From a virus, in IMG/VR virus record IMGVR_UViG_3300037189_004863, positions 1-24,153 of that record: 24,153 nucleotides of DNA. One strand, 5' to 3'. Both the position numbers and the translations under genes were made by a program. Positions 1 through 10,974 of this stretch are shown one piece after another; within the stretch, counting starts at the first letter, position 1, and every line of letters begins with the position of its first letter. The notes under the pieces were generated by a model that did not search any database, had not been told where the DNA came from, and saw only the letters and a list, made by a program, of their open reading frames with translations.

Positions 1-3000
1 CTCAAGCAAGGAGATAAAAGCATTAAGTTTGCAGACGTATTTCAATTTGTTACTGGTGACAATAAAGACGGGACAAGTCCGTTTTATTTCAAGAATGGAA
101 AGATTGTTGTCAATACCACTAAGCTAGCCAAGAACTTTAGTTTCATTAGCAATAAGGCAATTGAAAATGATGAACAAAAAACCAGCATTGCTTTGATGGT
201 AGCATCTACTGTTCGCGCTGCTCTTGAGGAAGAGATTCTGCACTTGGCCACAGTTAATGCATTTAAGCCTAGTGAGCTTGTTGGGTTTTATGATGAGCTT
301 CAATCTCTTGGTTACTTCAATGACATGATTGACCAAATTCGCGCAATGCAAGGAATTGACAATGCGAATGATTCTTTAACTGAAGCTGAAAAGATTGTCA
401 TTGCTGCTGAGATAATGTCATTCACGCATCAACGTGCAATCAATGGAGCTACGTATGGAGATGAGTATCAACGTCTTGTAGATGGATTGTATGCTAGGGC
501 CGACCAAGGTGGACGCGCTCTTGAGACAGCTCGCCAATACGGGCAGACATTGAACAACATTCTTATGGCTCGCGCTGCTACGTCTTTCATGTCTCCCAAA
601 ATGCAGCAAATGCTTGAAAAACTGAATAAGGCCAAGGTTAAGCTTGGTGTAAATCAAAGACTCAATAATACCGACAAGCTTGTTGCTGGCTATCTTAGTG
701 AGCAATACAAGATGAATAGAGCTAATCTTCAAAAGTCTATTGATAGCGCGTTCATGCAGGAGTCTGTTGCTGTTGAAGAGTTCCGTTCAGAACTTAAAGC
801 AATCAACATCCCTATTCGTCAGGTTATTGATATTGATTTCCAAAACGGAACAATTGAAATTGATCCAGACTTTGCTAAGTATTATCAGGCTAAGTATGGC
901 ACTGATAAATATGATGGGATTGTTGCTTACTTTAGCCGACTAAATGAAAGTCAAGTAGCTAAAGACCTTGCTCGCTCTGTTCGTTCATCTCGCCAAGTAA
1001 TGGATGCAATGCGTGTCTCTCTTGATTTAAATGATGGATTAGACAATCTTGCTGCTCAACTAACTGATGGTAATTTTGATTCAGTAATCGAATACTTGAA
1101 GAACTATTCTCCAGCAGATGGCATTTCATTTGATTCTTTAATTCAAATTGCTCGTTCTTTTGAATTTGATACAAATGTAACTCTTGCAAATAATTTAGAC
1201 AAAGGAGCTATTGCTTCAAGTATTTTGGATTTGTATCAAATACAAAGTCCGTTTTACAAAAATGATCCAAGGGTTGATGTTTATGGTAATTTAAAAGCAA
1301 GGCCAGATGCAGTAAAGTTTTTAACAACAATGTTTTCTGGATTAATTGAAAGAAGCAACTCAATGGATGATAGGTCTTTTGTTGATTATGGAATTTCTCA
1401 AGTTGTTCCTAGTAATATTGTGAGTCAAGGGGCAGATGCAATTATTGATTTCTTGTTTGATTATTTTTTAGCATCTGGCAAAAATAGTAATTACAATAGA
1501 GTTCAACAAAACATACAAACAAAATCAAAACTAGATGAAGCATTATCTTTGCTTATAAATAAAAACGCAGCTCCCAATCTCGCTACTGTTGTTCCAGCTT
1601 ATGCTCCATTTGCTCAAGCTGTAAATAACTACAATGATCTTGTTCTTAGTTATGATGAAATTATCTTGAACAAAAACCTTAATCGGGTTGATGACTTTGG
1701 ACGCGAATTTATTCCTCTTACTAAATACATTCCCAAACTCAGCAGAGGAATCAACTTTCAGCCTAACTTGTTTGGTTATGCAAATCAATATCCGTCTGAG
1801 GCAATTAACGATAGAAGCGCAGTTGCTGATAGAAGAAAACGTAAAGAAAGCGAAGATACAATCAAGCAATCCATTGAGTGGCAGAATTTGTTTTTGGGGC
1901 GTTATACGAGCAATGATCGTCAGGCCAACCCAGACAAGGTAATGGCTCACGAAAACAATGCTAACCATGCTGGCGAACAAGAATACAATCTCTCTGTAAT
2001 TGGGCGCATGATTGCTGCTCCACTATTGTATTCCACCTTTGATACTGATGGTAATCGCATTGATAGACAAATGTCTTATAATGAATACTATAAGACAATG
2101 GGCTTCCAGCCTATTGTAAATAGAGTTCGTGTTTTTGATGGCTACGCTGATCCAGCACCTCTTAATGAAAATCTTTTGAAATACTCTATTACTGACAAAG
2201 AAATTAAATTGTCTAGTGATATTAGCGTTAATATTCGTGGATTAAATGGGAAAGCTGCAAACATGGTTTTCAGTGATAAACCATCTGCGTATGATGCAGC
2301 AATCAAACAACTTACTGGATTTTTGTTTGAAGGTAATGATGCTGGAATCAAGATTGATGATTGGTTTAATGTTATCTCTGGACTGATTGGATACAATGAG
2401 AAAACAGGAGAGCCAATGGTTGTTGAATCCATCAACGGAGAAGAAACATTTGCTTCTAAGTTCGCAAAGCAAATGATGTTTAGATTGTTTGGCAAAAACC
2501 CAGAAGATAAGACTGACAGAAATCTAAAAGAATACATTCAACTTCTTGATAGAGCCTACAAAGCTACAAGACCTGGACAATTTGGCGATGTTAAGAAACT
2601 TTCCGATAAGGAGAAAAGAGACATTATTAACGAACTTCCTTTCTTCTTGGAGCTTATTGATGCTGCTAATAGAGATATTGGATTGGCGCGTAAAGCCTAT
2701 TCTCGTTTCAAGAGCAAGTTCCTTAATGGAACAATCAATGCCGATATTCGCCTTATCCAAGAGCAAGGAGCTGCTGGTATTCGCGCTAATGACAATCTCA
2801 GAAAAGCTATTGCCGAAAGCTATTATGACATTCAGGCAATGTTTGATATTGAATGGCACTCCAATTACTTAGCAAAAGGTGGGCCTATTGGTTATCAAGG
2901 ATTGACCGCATTGCAATTGATGTCTGAGTTTGCGCGTATTCCTAGTTCTGCATCTAAAGAATACTTCCTAAAGAGTGGTCAAATGATGCCTGAAGCTGGA

Positions 3001-6000
3001 AGATCACAAGATGCCTACAAAGCAAGTCTTCAAGTAATGCAATATGACAGACTTCCAAGTGAAATGGATGAAGAGTTTCTTGATGAAAGGGTGCAAAAAG
3101 AAGGAGAGTTTACAGAAACCCAAGACTTGCTTCCATCTGGATATGAAGGAACTGCTGAACAGCTTAAAACCAATAGAAGGATTGAAGGCATTCAAGAAGA
3201 TAAAAGAATGAAATCATGGGTAACCCATGCTGCGCTATCCATCTTCCAAAGTATTCCTAATGCTAAAAAGGATGTTTACAAGAGAACCATTTCTCCAGAT
3301 AGAGCTAAACGGTTTTTCTATTTGTTTACACAGGCACAGGACAATTTTTCATCTATTGAGGAAAAGAAAAAAGCTCAAGCAGATTTACGTGGTTTAGTTG
3401 GCGAAACAATGAGTCAGCTTGGTAAGCGTTATGGAGCAACGGAAGAGTTCGCCCAAATCACCGATAAGCTTTCTACATACAATCATCCATACTCATTGCT
3501 TATGGATGTTGTTGAGATTATTGCAGGAAAAGAAAAGCAATTTGTTGATGAGCAAAGATTGTCAGCTGAAAGCATTGCAAACAATGTTATTGAAGGTCTT
3601 CGCAACAATGTCATTATTGAGAGAGGCGCTGCAAATCAAATTGACTCCCCTGTGATTGGCTCTGGTTACTACATGTATGGTGATGATGCAAGGAAGCCGC
3701 AGCCTCCAGTCTTTGGTAAAAACGCAACTAATTCAGAAAAGAAAAAGGCTTACGATGATTATGCAAGAAATCTTGAAAGATGGAATCTTGAGAAGCGTCC
3801 TGAAAGAGCATCGGCTAAATCTACATTTAATCGAAATGCTGTTTCTTCTCAGGAAATACTTGATTCTATTGAGGAGGATATTGAAAAAGGACAATTGCTT
3901 GCTGGAACATTGTTCAATGCTCGCACGTTCCAACTCGGTGACTCGGAATCAATGATGGACAGTTCTTTGTTCATGAATACTCCACTGTTTTCTATGCTGC
4001 TTCAGGCGTTTCCAAACTTGGTCGTCTATCAGCCAGCGACATACAATGGCAAAACCAAGAACGTATCAAGAAGCATTGATATTGCCTATCTTGAAAATGG
4101 AGATGCAGTTCTTTACATTGATAATGCTGTTGGTCTTGGATCGAGTCAGCAACAAGAAATTCTTGAAAAACTCATCATTGCTAGAATTGGTCAAGAACGC
4201 GCAATTGGCAAGAATGGATTAGAAAGTGCAATTAACTTTGCTGCTGAAAATATTCGCAAACAAGTTCGCTATGCATTTAATGTCACCCCTGCTCGTATTG
4301 ACGCAATGGTTGAGAAAGCGGATAGTGCTTTGCGCTCTATTAAAGGAATGCCTCCTGAAGTAATTCAGCCAATGCTTGATAAGTATCGCCAATCTATTGA
4401 GAAAGAAGCAACCGAGAAGCTTGCATTGCTTGCTGGCAATATTGCTCCTAGTAGATTTGCCGAGAATGCTTATGGGCTTAACAGTATTGATGCAAACAGT
4501 TTCTTTGAGACATTGCTTGGAAAACCAAAAGTCGATAACGTCCCCGTTGATCGCGGCATTTATGAAAACCTGCGCATTGTCACTGAGATGTTCACCAATC
4601 CTGAGGCTTATGATGTTCTTAGTAAGATTAAAGCTCCTGAATCAGACCTGATTACTGATACTCTCAATCCAAGATATGAGGCGTTTATCGAGAAAGCTCT
4701 CAGAAGATTCCAAGCTAAAGAAGTTCAAAGCTCAATGGCTTTTGAAATTCAACTTGATAAAGGCGGCAAGCAAATGTCGCAACTTGATGAAGATGGATTC
4801 CCAGAAACCGAGAGAGACTTAACCGATTATGCTGATCCAGCTTTTGCTGTTGAATTCCTTTACGATGCTTTTGAACGTAATTTCCTTGATGCTGAACCTA
4901 GTGAGAAATCTTACGCAAAAATTAAGAAAAACATCAACAAAATCCAAAAGACCAATCCTGATACAATTAGAAACCTTGTTGATAGATTCTTGGCTGAAAG
5001 CGCTGTTGCTAATACAAGCGGCAAATTAAAACATAATCAGATTAGTCCGACTAAAGAAATCATTGAGGAGTTGGACTACAAGCCAGACTTTATGTATCGC
5101 TACGTTGCGTCTGAGCTAATCAACGCTTTGTCTCCAGCTTCTGACTACGCCTCTACAATTGAAGACATAAAAGAATTACCATCCGAGAAAAGCGCTTACG
5201 AGATTATTCAGGGCGGCGCATTCCCTCTTCTTGTTGATAATACTGGTAATGCCAATGTTTCTTCCTATGGCAATCTTACCAACTTCTACTATGGCCATTC
5301 TCCATTGACTGACATATTTGAACGCAGACGCAAAGGAGAGTTTGTTGATTTGCTTGCTTCTAAAACACCAGAAGCTAATAACCTTCTTGATGACTACACT
5401 AGGTCTTCCGTTAAGTCTGAAGCTAACAATAGAGTTGAAGTTGATGTTCTTGAAAATCCCGATTTGATTTTTGAGATGAGAAATTCACTTGAGAACATAA
5501 TTGGGGTTGATAACGTAAATCTTGCTGCCGCAAATGTTTCTCGTATTAAACAAAGAAATGACGAACTAAATAAGAGTGCGCGTGAAAGAATCGCAAGTAT
5601 TGATGCTGAGATTGTGTCTTTGCAACAAGAGGGAAGAAACTCAACTGAAACCGCATTGATTAAAAACGCTGAGAAGAAATTATCTGATGCGTCTGAAGTC
5701 ATGGATCGCGTTGCATCCGCTATTGCTGATTTGGTTGCTGACAAGCAGATGAAGATGAATAGTTATTCCAATAAAATAGCTAGGTCGCTTTCCGAAAATT
5801 CTGGCAAAGCTATTGCTGCTTACAAAGAAAAAGTTACTCAAATTTCAGACACTTATGACGACTACTGCAAAACTCTAATTGAGGAACGTCAATCAAAAGA
5901 AATAACGGTTGAGCAATTCAATAGGTCTTTTGGCGACGCTATTAACGAAAGAAATCGTTTAGCGCGTGAAATCAATGCTACGATTACTGGTATATCTTTG

Positions 6001-9000
6001 CAGATTGCGCAGCAAATTACATCAAATATTGAGAATGGAGCATTTGGTATTCTTCCTCCTAATGCTGAATTAGCGCAGGAAATTGAAAATAGGTATCTTG
6101 GCGATTTGTATATTCCACTTATTCTCGATTACCAAGTAGATGAGTCTACGCCAATGGGAATAATGTTTAGCAAGTTCTTAACCGACAAGAGCTTTAAGAC
6201 TAGAGCGGCAAATAAAGTGTTCTCTGCTGATTACATTAGCAAAATGCTTGATACTTATCTTGCCGACAAAGACCTGCGTGATCGTGTCAGCGCTGTAACC
6301 GAAAGCAAAAAACAACTGTTTAGCCAGCTAAAGAAAAATGGCAAACTCAGCAAGATCGTAGATGGCGCAATCAAAGCTAATAGAGACGTATTTGACAGAG
6401 AGCAAATTAAGAAAAATGTAGCATCTACAATTCTGACTGATGATAAAGTTCTTGAGGCTTTCAGCAATGAGTTCGCTATGGGCTTTGGCGACTTTATTGA
6501 TATGCTTGATAACAAAGATGCCGAATCTGGATTAATTGCTGAGTCTGAGGAGGCTATTGGTATTGATAATACTGGAAGAGCCATTAGCATGTTGATTGCT
6601 GAACGCGAACAATTGCAGAAAACGATTAAAGAAAGGCAGGGCGACCCATCAACAACCAAACGTATTCTTATGCAGTTGCGTAAGAGCTTGAAGTTTGATG
6701 AGAACACAACAAGACAAAGAATCTTTAATCACGGCAATCCTGTTTTTGATATGCTTATTGATCTTGAGTATGATCCAAGCAAGTCAGACGATGATGAACT
6801 AAAAGAAAGAATAGAGTTGCAGACTGAAATTATTCAGGAGGCAGCTAGGTTGTTTATTGAGCGTGAAGGAGAGGCTTTGTATAAGGCTTTGCGTGAGGAT
6901 ATTGATGTTTTTGGTTTGGGTTTTGATGTTGAGCAGAACATTGATAATGTTTTGGCTATTGTTGATATTCGCAACAGAATGGCAGAGAAAGCTCAAGACA
7001 TTTACGAAGCCAATGCTGACCCAGTATTTGATGATGAAATTGCCCAAGCCAATGAGAAAGCCAAGCAGATGTTTGGCGTTACGGTTAAGGACATGGTTAC
7101 TTACAACCTTGAGCCAGTAGTCATTTACACTGAAGATCGTATAGTTGATGGTGAACTAGTTAAAGCTGATAGCGAGAATGCTGTCTACAAAAAGCTAGAA
7201 AAGAAAGCTCTTTACACTAGCCAGAAGGAACGTCTTCAAAACTATGCTCTGTTTATTGAGGATGAATATCAAACAAGCGTATTCATGCCAACAACAACAA
7301 GACTACAAGACCTACCAAGCAAAACATATCTTCTTTACAACCAAGGCGCTCAAAACGAACTCAAGCAAATTAAGCAGAAGTCAGGAGCAAAATGGACAGT
7401 TGATAGCAAATTCAAAGATATTGTTTTCCGTGCTGCTCAAAACCCAGGAAAAGGTGGACAAGGTGGACTCAAGACTCAAACTCACAAAGAGATTGATGTT
7501 GATCCTAGCTCTGCAATATCTAATGCTTTAGCCAACGCAACTAAAGTTGATCCTAAAACTACGGTTAAAGACTTCATTAAGATGGCCAAGAAGAACTTCA
7601 GTGGTTTCTTCATCAAGAACTCAATTGGTCAATCCATCAGCGACTTTGCTCAAGGTATTGGCATTGTTGGGACAATTAAGCCAATCAACAAGCTAAAGGA
7701 TGACGAAATCAAAGATGCGTTTTCTGAGATTTACTCATTTGCCAGCGATGCGAATAATCAACAACTCTTGCAGAATTCTGGCATGGAGCTTTTGACTAAA
7801 GCAAAAGGCCAGTATTCCAAGGATGAACAAAAAGCTATTGTTGAAAAAGCTTACGGAATCGCAATCAAGGAGAATCCATTCTTGAATCCAGCATCAAAAG
7901 CTAGCCATGCATTGCTTCTTTATGAGGCGCAGCTTTCAGATATTATCAATATGCTAAACAGCAAGGATATGGAGAGCAAGGGTCAGAACTTTACTGTGTA
8001 TGTCGAGCAAGCAGTTGATTCTATTGGCAAACTATTCAACATTGAGGAAAACATTAAGTCTGCTCGCCCGATTGAGCCATACAACCTGTCTCGCGGGATT
8101 GCGGATTTAGACTTGGGTCACAACTACGCTAGACTCTTCTCTATTCTCTATGCGTCCGAAACAATGCATCAACTTGTTGTTGGCGCTATTAGTCCAGAAA
8201 AAGCAGATGATTTGCTGTCCATGATGACAGTCCATGAGAATGCATTGCTTCGCCGCAAGTTTTCTGGTGGTATTGGATCATACAATGAGGCGCTTAACCT
8301 AGTTGGATTGATTGACCATGGCATTAACGGGGCTTCTGGCAGAAACCGCTATAACGCCGAGTATCAAGCGTTCCAGAACAAGATGGGCAATGCATCCAAA
8401 GACCTTAATAACGACTTTTTAAATGGAGCTAAAGCAATGCTTATTGCCTCACTCAAAGGAATTAAGATGGCAAATCAAAAGGATGGCGGAACTGAAACTG
8501 ATTATGCATTTAAAGTTCACCAATGGGCTTACATGTTCCGTGCTGGATACAAAGACTACAAGAAAATTGATGAGAACAAAGACAAGTTTAAGCAAACAGC
8601 TAATAAACTCTCAAGAACAATTTCTAGAATCAAGCCAATTGGAAGAAAGCAAGCAAGAGAAGGCGCTGCTACTGACGAGATTTACTCCTTGCTTGAGAGA
8701 GATGTAAATTTTCTGGCTAACATTATCGGCATTAAGTCTTACAGTGAAGCTGAAATGGATACGTTTGTTCAAAACATGATTAGCAAACTTGAGGTTGGAT
8801 TAAGCCAAGAAGAATCTGCGGCTGTAAGCAAATACTCAAATGCGCTTCTCGAAGAGTTTAGCGACATTTATGAGGCTCACAGAATAGCCAATATGTTTGC
8901 GACAAGAGACAATAGGGTTAAGATTAGCGAAAACAAGATTCAATCACCAGAGAAAATGAGCGACGCCCTTGGTCGTCCGTATTCGATTCTTCCGCTCAAA

Positions 9001-10974
9001 GCTGGATATGTTCGCAACCCATTGAATGATTCTGATAACGAGTTTGATGAAGGCTCCTTGTCTATCAATGAGTTCATTGGATTTGAGCGCTCAAGCATGA
9101 ATTACAAAGGAAGACGCTCACTCTCCGTTAAAGAGAATGTTGGTGATCCACTTCGCCCACTCGACCTCAATCCATTCACAGCTGTTGACGGATTGGCTTC
9201 TGACGCAATGTATAGAACATTCCTTGCTCCTACCTTTGGAGTTATTAAGAAGTTGATGGGTAATGTTGAGTTCAATGACAAGCGCCAGATGGTAACGAGT
9301 GAAGGGTTCCTTCATGGCATTGCATCTGAGGAGATTGGCGGAATTAAAAATAGCGAATACTTCCCGCATGTTGCTTCTTATATCATGCACACAATTGAGA
9401 AGAACATTCGCAATGACATGCCCAAGCTTCTTGAGGACAGCTTTCTTAGCGACATGATTAAAGTTGGCAATATCTCAACTCTTGTCAGGGCATTGTTTAG
9501 CGTTTGGCAGATACCAATTAACGGAGTCCTTCCTGCTGTGTCTAAGTATCTAAACATCAGGATGATGAATGCTTTTAGTCACCTAAATTGGTTTGGCGTA
9601 ACTCATAAACCAGTCGAAGCATTGTCTTCTGCTTATAAACACGCCATAATAAACTATGGGAAAGACCAAAGCGATATTGCTAAGTTTGTTAAAGAAAACA
9701 GCATTAACAGTTATAAGTGGAAAGCGGAAGGATCGAACACAAGAGAAACTCAAATCAGCCTAGCTAAATACCATAAAGAAAACAGAGTCAAATATGGCAG
9801 TAGATGGCTTGCTGCTCGCGTCAGAGACGTTGGCGAAAAGTCTCTTGAATACACTATCGGCGCTCCAGAAAGAGCAAATGTTCAGGCAATTTTCTCATTT
9901 GAGCTATTTAATGAACTGCAAAGAACAATGGGCGACAAAGCTCCTCAAACTATTGAGGAAATGTTCAAGATGAATCCAGATGATATTAGCACATTGGCCA
10001 AGACCAAGGCTGATATTATGGTGGCTGACTTCATGGGTATGAGCGACAAGGCCAAGAAAGCTGGGGTTTATAACCTTGATGTTAAGCGTCCATTGGCAAG
10101 TCTTCTTGTTTCTGGTTTAACGCGATTTGGTAACCACAAGCTTACGACCAATGCTAACCTGATGGTTTATGGAAAACATTTGTTCATGAGAGCTTTGGAT
10201 AAAGAACAATACGATAAAGACATAACTCAAAATGCCGTGGAAAACGTAGCTGGAACATTGCTTCAAAACGTTCTTTACCATTTTGCCAAAGCGCAAGTTA
10301 TGATTCCAGTGTTCACATGGGGTGCGGCTGCATTAACTACATTCTTTGCAGAGTTCTTTGATGAAGATGAGCCTGATGAATCCAAACTCCAAGTAATCAA
10401 TGAGAGATATTATGATTGGCTCGAAGCAATGACTCAGGTTCTTCCCGAGCAGTTGTTTGTTTTCAACTGGATCAAAGAGCAAATCTTCCCATACATGAGC
10501 GCCTACAAGAACATTGACGAGGGCATTGGCAGCGGGCTTACCGAAACTCTTGCTAAGGCTACGGAGAATGCAATGTGGGAAACTACGGGATTTGTCCCAA
10601 TGTTTGGAGCAGGCCTTGGTATGCCAGCAATTGAGTCAGCTGCTAAGGTTGTGACAAGCTATGGAGCTAGTGCAATCATGGGAGTTGATGAAGAGCAAAC
10701 ATATAAAGACAGAATGGCTGAAAATCGTGATAAGCTGCGTCAAGCAGAAAGAGCTTTCGGAACATTCTATTCCCCGATTAGTGAGCCGATTGAGGCAACT
10801 AAAGACATGAGTGCTGTAATTTTGAATTACATGACCCCCAAAGATGGCTTTGATGGCATATCAACTCAAGAGTTTGTGTATGGCTTACTCAGCCAGTCAA
10901 TGGGGACAAGAGAAGGCAAAACAAACCAAGCTAGAAGGCACAAAGAAGAAGGAGGTTGGGGGAGCGGATATTAA
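1..10974 (+). CDS. Giant phage 'polyvalent'-type protein, 5' end outside window (at least 3657 aa)
   Basis: The frame is open from base 1 to a TAA at 10972-10974, so the start lies upstream of the window; internal ATG or TTG codons near 193 are not convincing starts. Residue numbers here count from base 1. Residues 37-81 read like a zincin-type domain: a GKIVVN strand, then E-E-I-L-H at 77-81 where HExxH would be expected. Residues 165-190 (ALETARQYGQT) resemble a stretch I recall from large polyvalent proteins. About 1843-1990 is charged and probably coiled coil. The C-terminal 250 residues hold hydrophobic stretches at about 3432-3453 and 3530-3560, followed by acidic DEDEPDE, a layout I associate with the C-terminal polyvalent domain. 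Family knowledge: such proteins are often packaged in the virion and ejected with the DNA. That role is inferred here. It is the only long plus-strand gene and converges with the minus-strand block. Confidence 0.85.
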   Translation, partial: LKQGDKSIKFADVFQFVTGDNKDGTSPFYFKNGKIVVNTTKLAKNFSFISNKAIENDEQKTSIALMVASTVRAALEEEILHLATVNAFKPSELVGFYDELQSLGYFNDMIDQIRAMQGIDNANDSLTEAEKIVIAAEIMSFTHQRAINGATYGDEYQRLVDGLYARADQGGRALETARQYGQTLNNILMARAATSFMSPKMQQMLEKLNKAKVKLGVNQRLNNTDKLVAGYLSEQYKMNRANLQKSIDSAFMQESVAVEEFRSELKAINIPIRQVIDIDFQNGTIEIDPDFAKYYQAKYGTDKYDGIVAYFSRLNESQVAKDLARSVRSSRQVMDAMRVSLDLNDGLDNLAAQLTDGNFDSVIEYLKNYSPADGISFDSLIQIARSFEFDTNVTLANNLDKGAIASSILDLYQIQSPFYKNDPRVDVYGNLKARPDAVKFLTTMFSGLIERSNSMDDRSFVDYGISQVVPSNIVSQGADAIIDFLFDYFLASGKNSNYNRVQQNIQTKSKLDEALSLLINKNAAPNLATVVPAYAPFAQAVNNYNDLVLSYDEIILNKNLNRVDDFGREFIPLTKYIPKLSRGINFQPNLFGYANQYPSEAINDRSAVADRRKRKESEDTIKQSIEWQNLFLGRYTSNDRQANPDKVMAHENNANHAGEQEYNLSVIGRMIAAPLLYSTFDTDGNRIDRQMSYNEYYKTMGFQPIVNRVRVFDGYADPAPLNENLLKYSITDKEIKLSSDISVNIRGLNGKAANMVFSDKPSAYDAAIKQLTGFLFEGNDAGIKIDDWFNVISGLIGYNEKTGEPMVVESINGEETFASKFAKQMMFRLFGKNPEDKTDRNLKEYIQLLDRAYKATRPGQFGDVKKLSDKEKRDIINELPFFLELIDAANRDIGLARKAYSRFKSKFLNGTINADIRLIQEQGAAGIRANDNLRKAIAESYYDIQAMFDIEWHSNYLAKGGPIGYQGLTALQLMSEFARIPSSASKEYFLKSGQMMPEAGRSQDAYKASLQVMQYDRLPSEMDEEFLDERVQKEGEFTETQDLLPSGYEGTAEQLKTNRRIEGIQEDKRMKSWVTHAALSIFQSIPNAKKDVYKRTISPDRAKRFFYLFTQAQDNFSSIEEKKKAQADLRGLVGETMSQLGKRYGATEEFAQITDKLSTYNHPYSLLMDVVEIIAGKEKQFVDEQRLSAESIANNVIEGLRNNVIIERGAANQIDSPVIGSGYYMYGDDARKPQPPVFGKNATNSEKKKAYDDYARNLERWNLEKRPERASAKSTFNRNAVSSQEILDSIEEDIEKGQLLAGTLFNARTFQLGDSESMMDSSLFMNTPLFSMLLQAFPNLVVYQPATYNGKTKNVSRSIDIAYLENGDAVLYIDNAVGLGSSQQQEILEKLIIARIGQERAIGKNGLESAINFAAENIRKQVRYAFNVTPARIDAMVEKADSALRSIKGMPPEVIQPMLDKYRQSIEKEATEKLALLAGNIAPSRFAENAYGLNSIDANSFFETLLGKPKVDNVPVDRGIYENLRIVTEMFTNPEAYDVLSKIKAPESDLITDTLNPRYEAFIEKALRRFQAKEVQSSMAFEIQLDKGGKQMSQLDEDGFPETERDLTDYADPAFAVEFLYDAFERNFLDAEPSEKSYAKIKKNINKIQKTNPDTIRNLVDRFLAESAVANTSGKLKHNQISPTKEIIEELDYKPDFMYRYVASELINALSPASDYASTIEDIKELPSEKSAYEIIQGGAFPLLVDNTGNANVSSYGNLTNFYYGHSPLTDIFERRRKGEFVDLLASKTPEANNLLDDYTRSSVKSEANNRVEVDVLENPDLIFEMRNSLENIIGVDNVNLAAANVSRIKQRNDELNKSARERIASIDAEIVSLQQEGRNSTETALIKNAEKKLSDASEVMDRVASAIADLVADKQMKMNSYSNKIARSLSENSGKAIAAYKEKVTQISDTYDDYCKTLIEERQSKEITVEQFNRSFGDAINERNRLAREINATITGISLQIAQQITSNIENGAFGILPPNAELAQEIENRYLGDLYIPLILDYQVDESTPMGIMFSKFLTDKSFKTRAANKVFSADYISKMLDTYLADKDLRDRVSAVTESKKQLFSQLKKNGKLSKIVDGAIKANRDVFDREQIKKNVASTILTDDKVLEAFSNEFAMGFGDFIDMLDNKDAESGLIAESEEAIGIDNTGRAISMLIAEREQLQKTIKERQGDPSTTKRILMQLRKSLKFDENTTRQRIFNHGNPVFDMLIDLEYDPSKSDDDELKERIELQTEIIQEAARLFIEREGEALYKALREDIDVFGLGFDVEQNIDNVLAIVDIRNRMAEKAQDIYEANADPVFDDEIAQANEKAKQMFGVTVKDMVTYNLEPVVIYTEDRIVDGELVKADSENAVYKKLEKKALYTSQKERLQNYALFIEDEYQTSVFMPTTTRLQDLPSKTYLLYNQGAQNELKQIKQKSGAKWTVDSKFKDIVFRAAQNPGKGGQGGLKTQTHKEIDVDPSSAISNALANATKVDPKTTVKDFIKMAKKNFSGFFIKNSIGQSISDFAQGIGIVGTIKPINKLKDDEIKDAFSEIYSFASDANNQQLLQNSGMELLTKAKGQYSKDEQKAIVEKAYGIAIKENPFLNPASKASHALLLYEAQLSDIINMLNSKDMESKGQNFTVYVEQAVDSIGKLFNIEENIKSARPIEPYNLSRGIADLDLGHNYARLFSILYASETMHQLVVGAISPEKADDLLSMMTVHENALLRRKFSGGIGSYNEALNLVGLIDHGINGASGRNRYNAEYQAFQNKMGNASKDLNNDFLNGAKAMLIASLKGIKMANQKDGGTETDYAFKVHQWAYMFRAGYKDYKKIDENKDKFKQTANKLSRTISRIKPIGRKQAREGAATDEIYSLLERDVNFLANIIGIKSYSEAEMDTFVQNMISKLEVGLSQEESAAVSKYSNALLEEFSDIYEAHRIANMFATRDNRVKISENKIQSPEKMSDALGRPYSILPLKAGYVRNPLNDSDNEFDEGSLSINEFIGFERSSMNYKGRRSLSVKENVGDPLRPLDLNPFTAVDGLASDAMYRTFLAPTFGVIKKLMGNVEFNDKRQMVTSEGFLHGIASEEIGGIKNSEYFPHVASYIMHTIEKNIRNDMPKLLEDSFLSDMIKVGNISTLVRALFSVWQIPINGVLPAVSKYLNIRMMNAFSHLNWFGVTHKPVEALSSAYKHAIINYGKDQSDIAKFVKENSINSYKWKAEGSNTRETQISLAKYHKENRVKYGSRWLAARVRDVGEKSLEYTIGAPERANVQAIFSFELFNELQRTMGDKAPQTIEEMFKMNPDDISTLAKTKADIMVADFMGMSDKAKKAGVYNLDVKRPLASLLVSGLTRFGNHKLTTNANLMVYGKHLFMRALDKEQYDKDITQNAVENVAGTLLQNVLYHFAKAQVMIPVFTWGAAALTTFFAEFFDEDEPDESKLQVINERYYDWLEAMTQVLPEQLFVFNWIKEQIFPYMSAYKNIDEGIGSGLTETLAKATENAMWETTGFVPMFGAGLGMPAIESAAKVVTSYGASAIMGVDEEQTYKDRMAENRDKLRQAERAFGTFYSPISEPIEATKDMSAVILNYMTPKDGFDGISTQEFVYGLLSQSMGTREGKTNQARRHKEEGGWGSGY

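Noticed and set aside
4165-4221. A second zincin site in the giant protein (IARIGQERAIGKNGL)
   Set aside because: The surrounding strand-helix pattern is suggestive, but there is no HExxH or EExxH here, so nothing supports metal binding.
5394-6707. Minus-strand frames of 116-150 codons inside the giant gene
   Set aside because: Rich in Ser, Leu and Ile as expected from reversed codons of the giant gene; no motifs.
1-10974. The giant protein as an N4-type virion RNA polymerase
   Set aside because: The size is similar and short D-x-x-G-R matches exist (for example DDFGR near base 1690 and DNTGR near 6570). But I could not find the other polymerase motifs (the motif B pattern with R, K and YG, or a motif C HD) in a consistent order.
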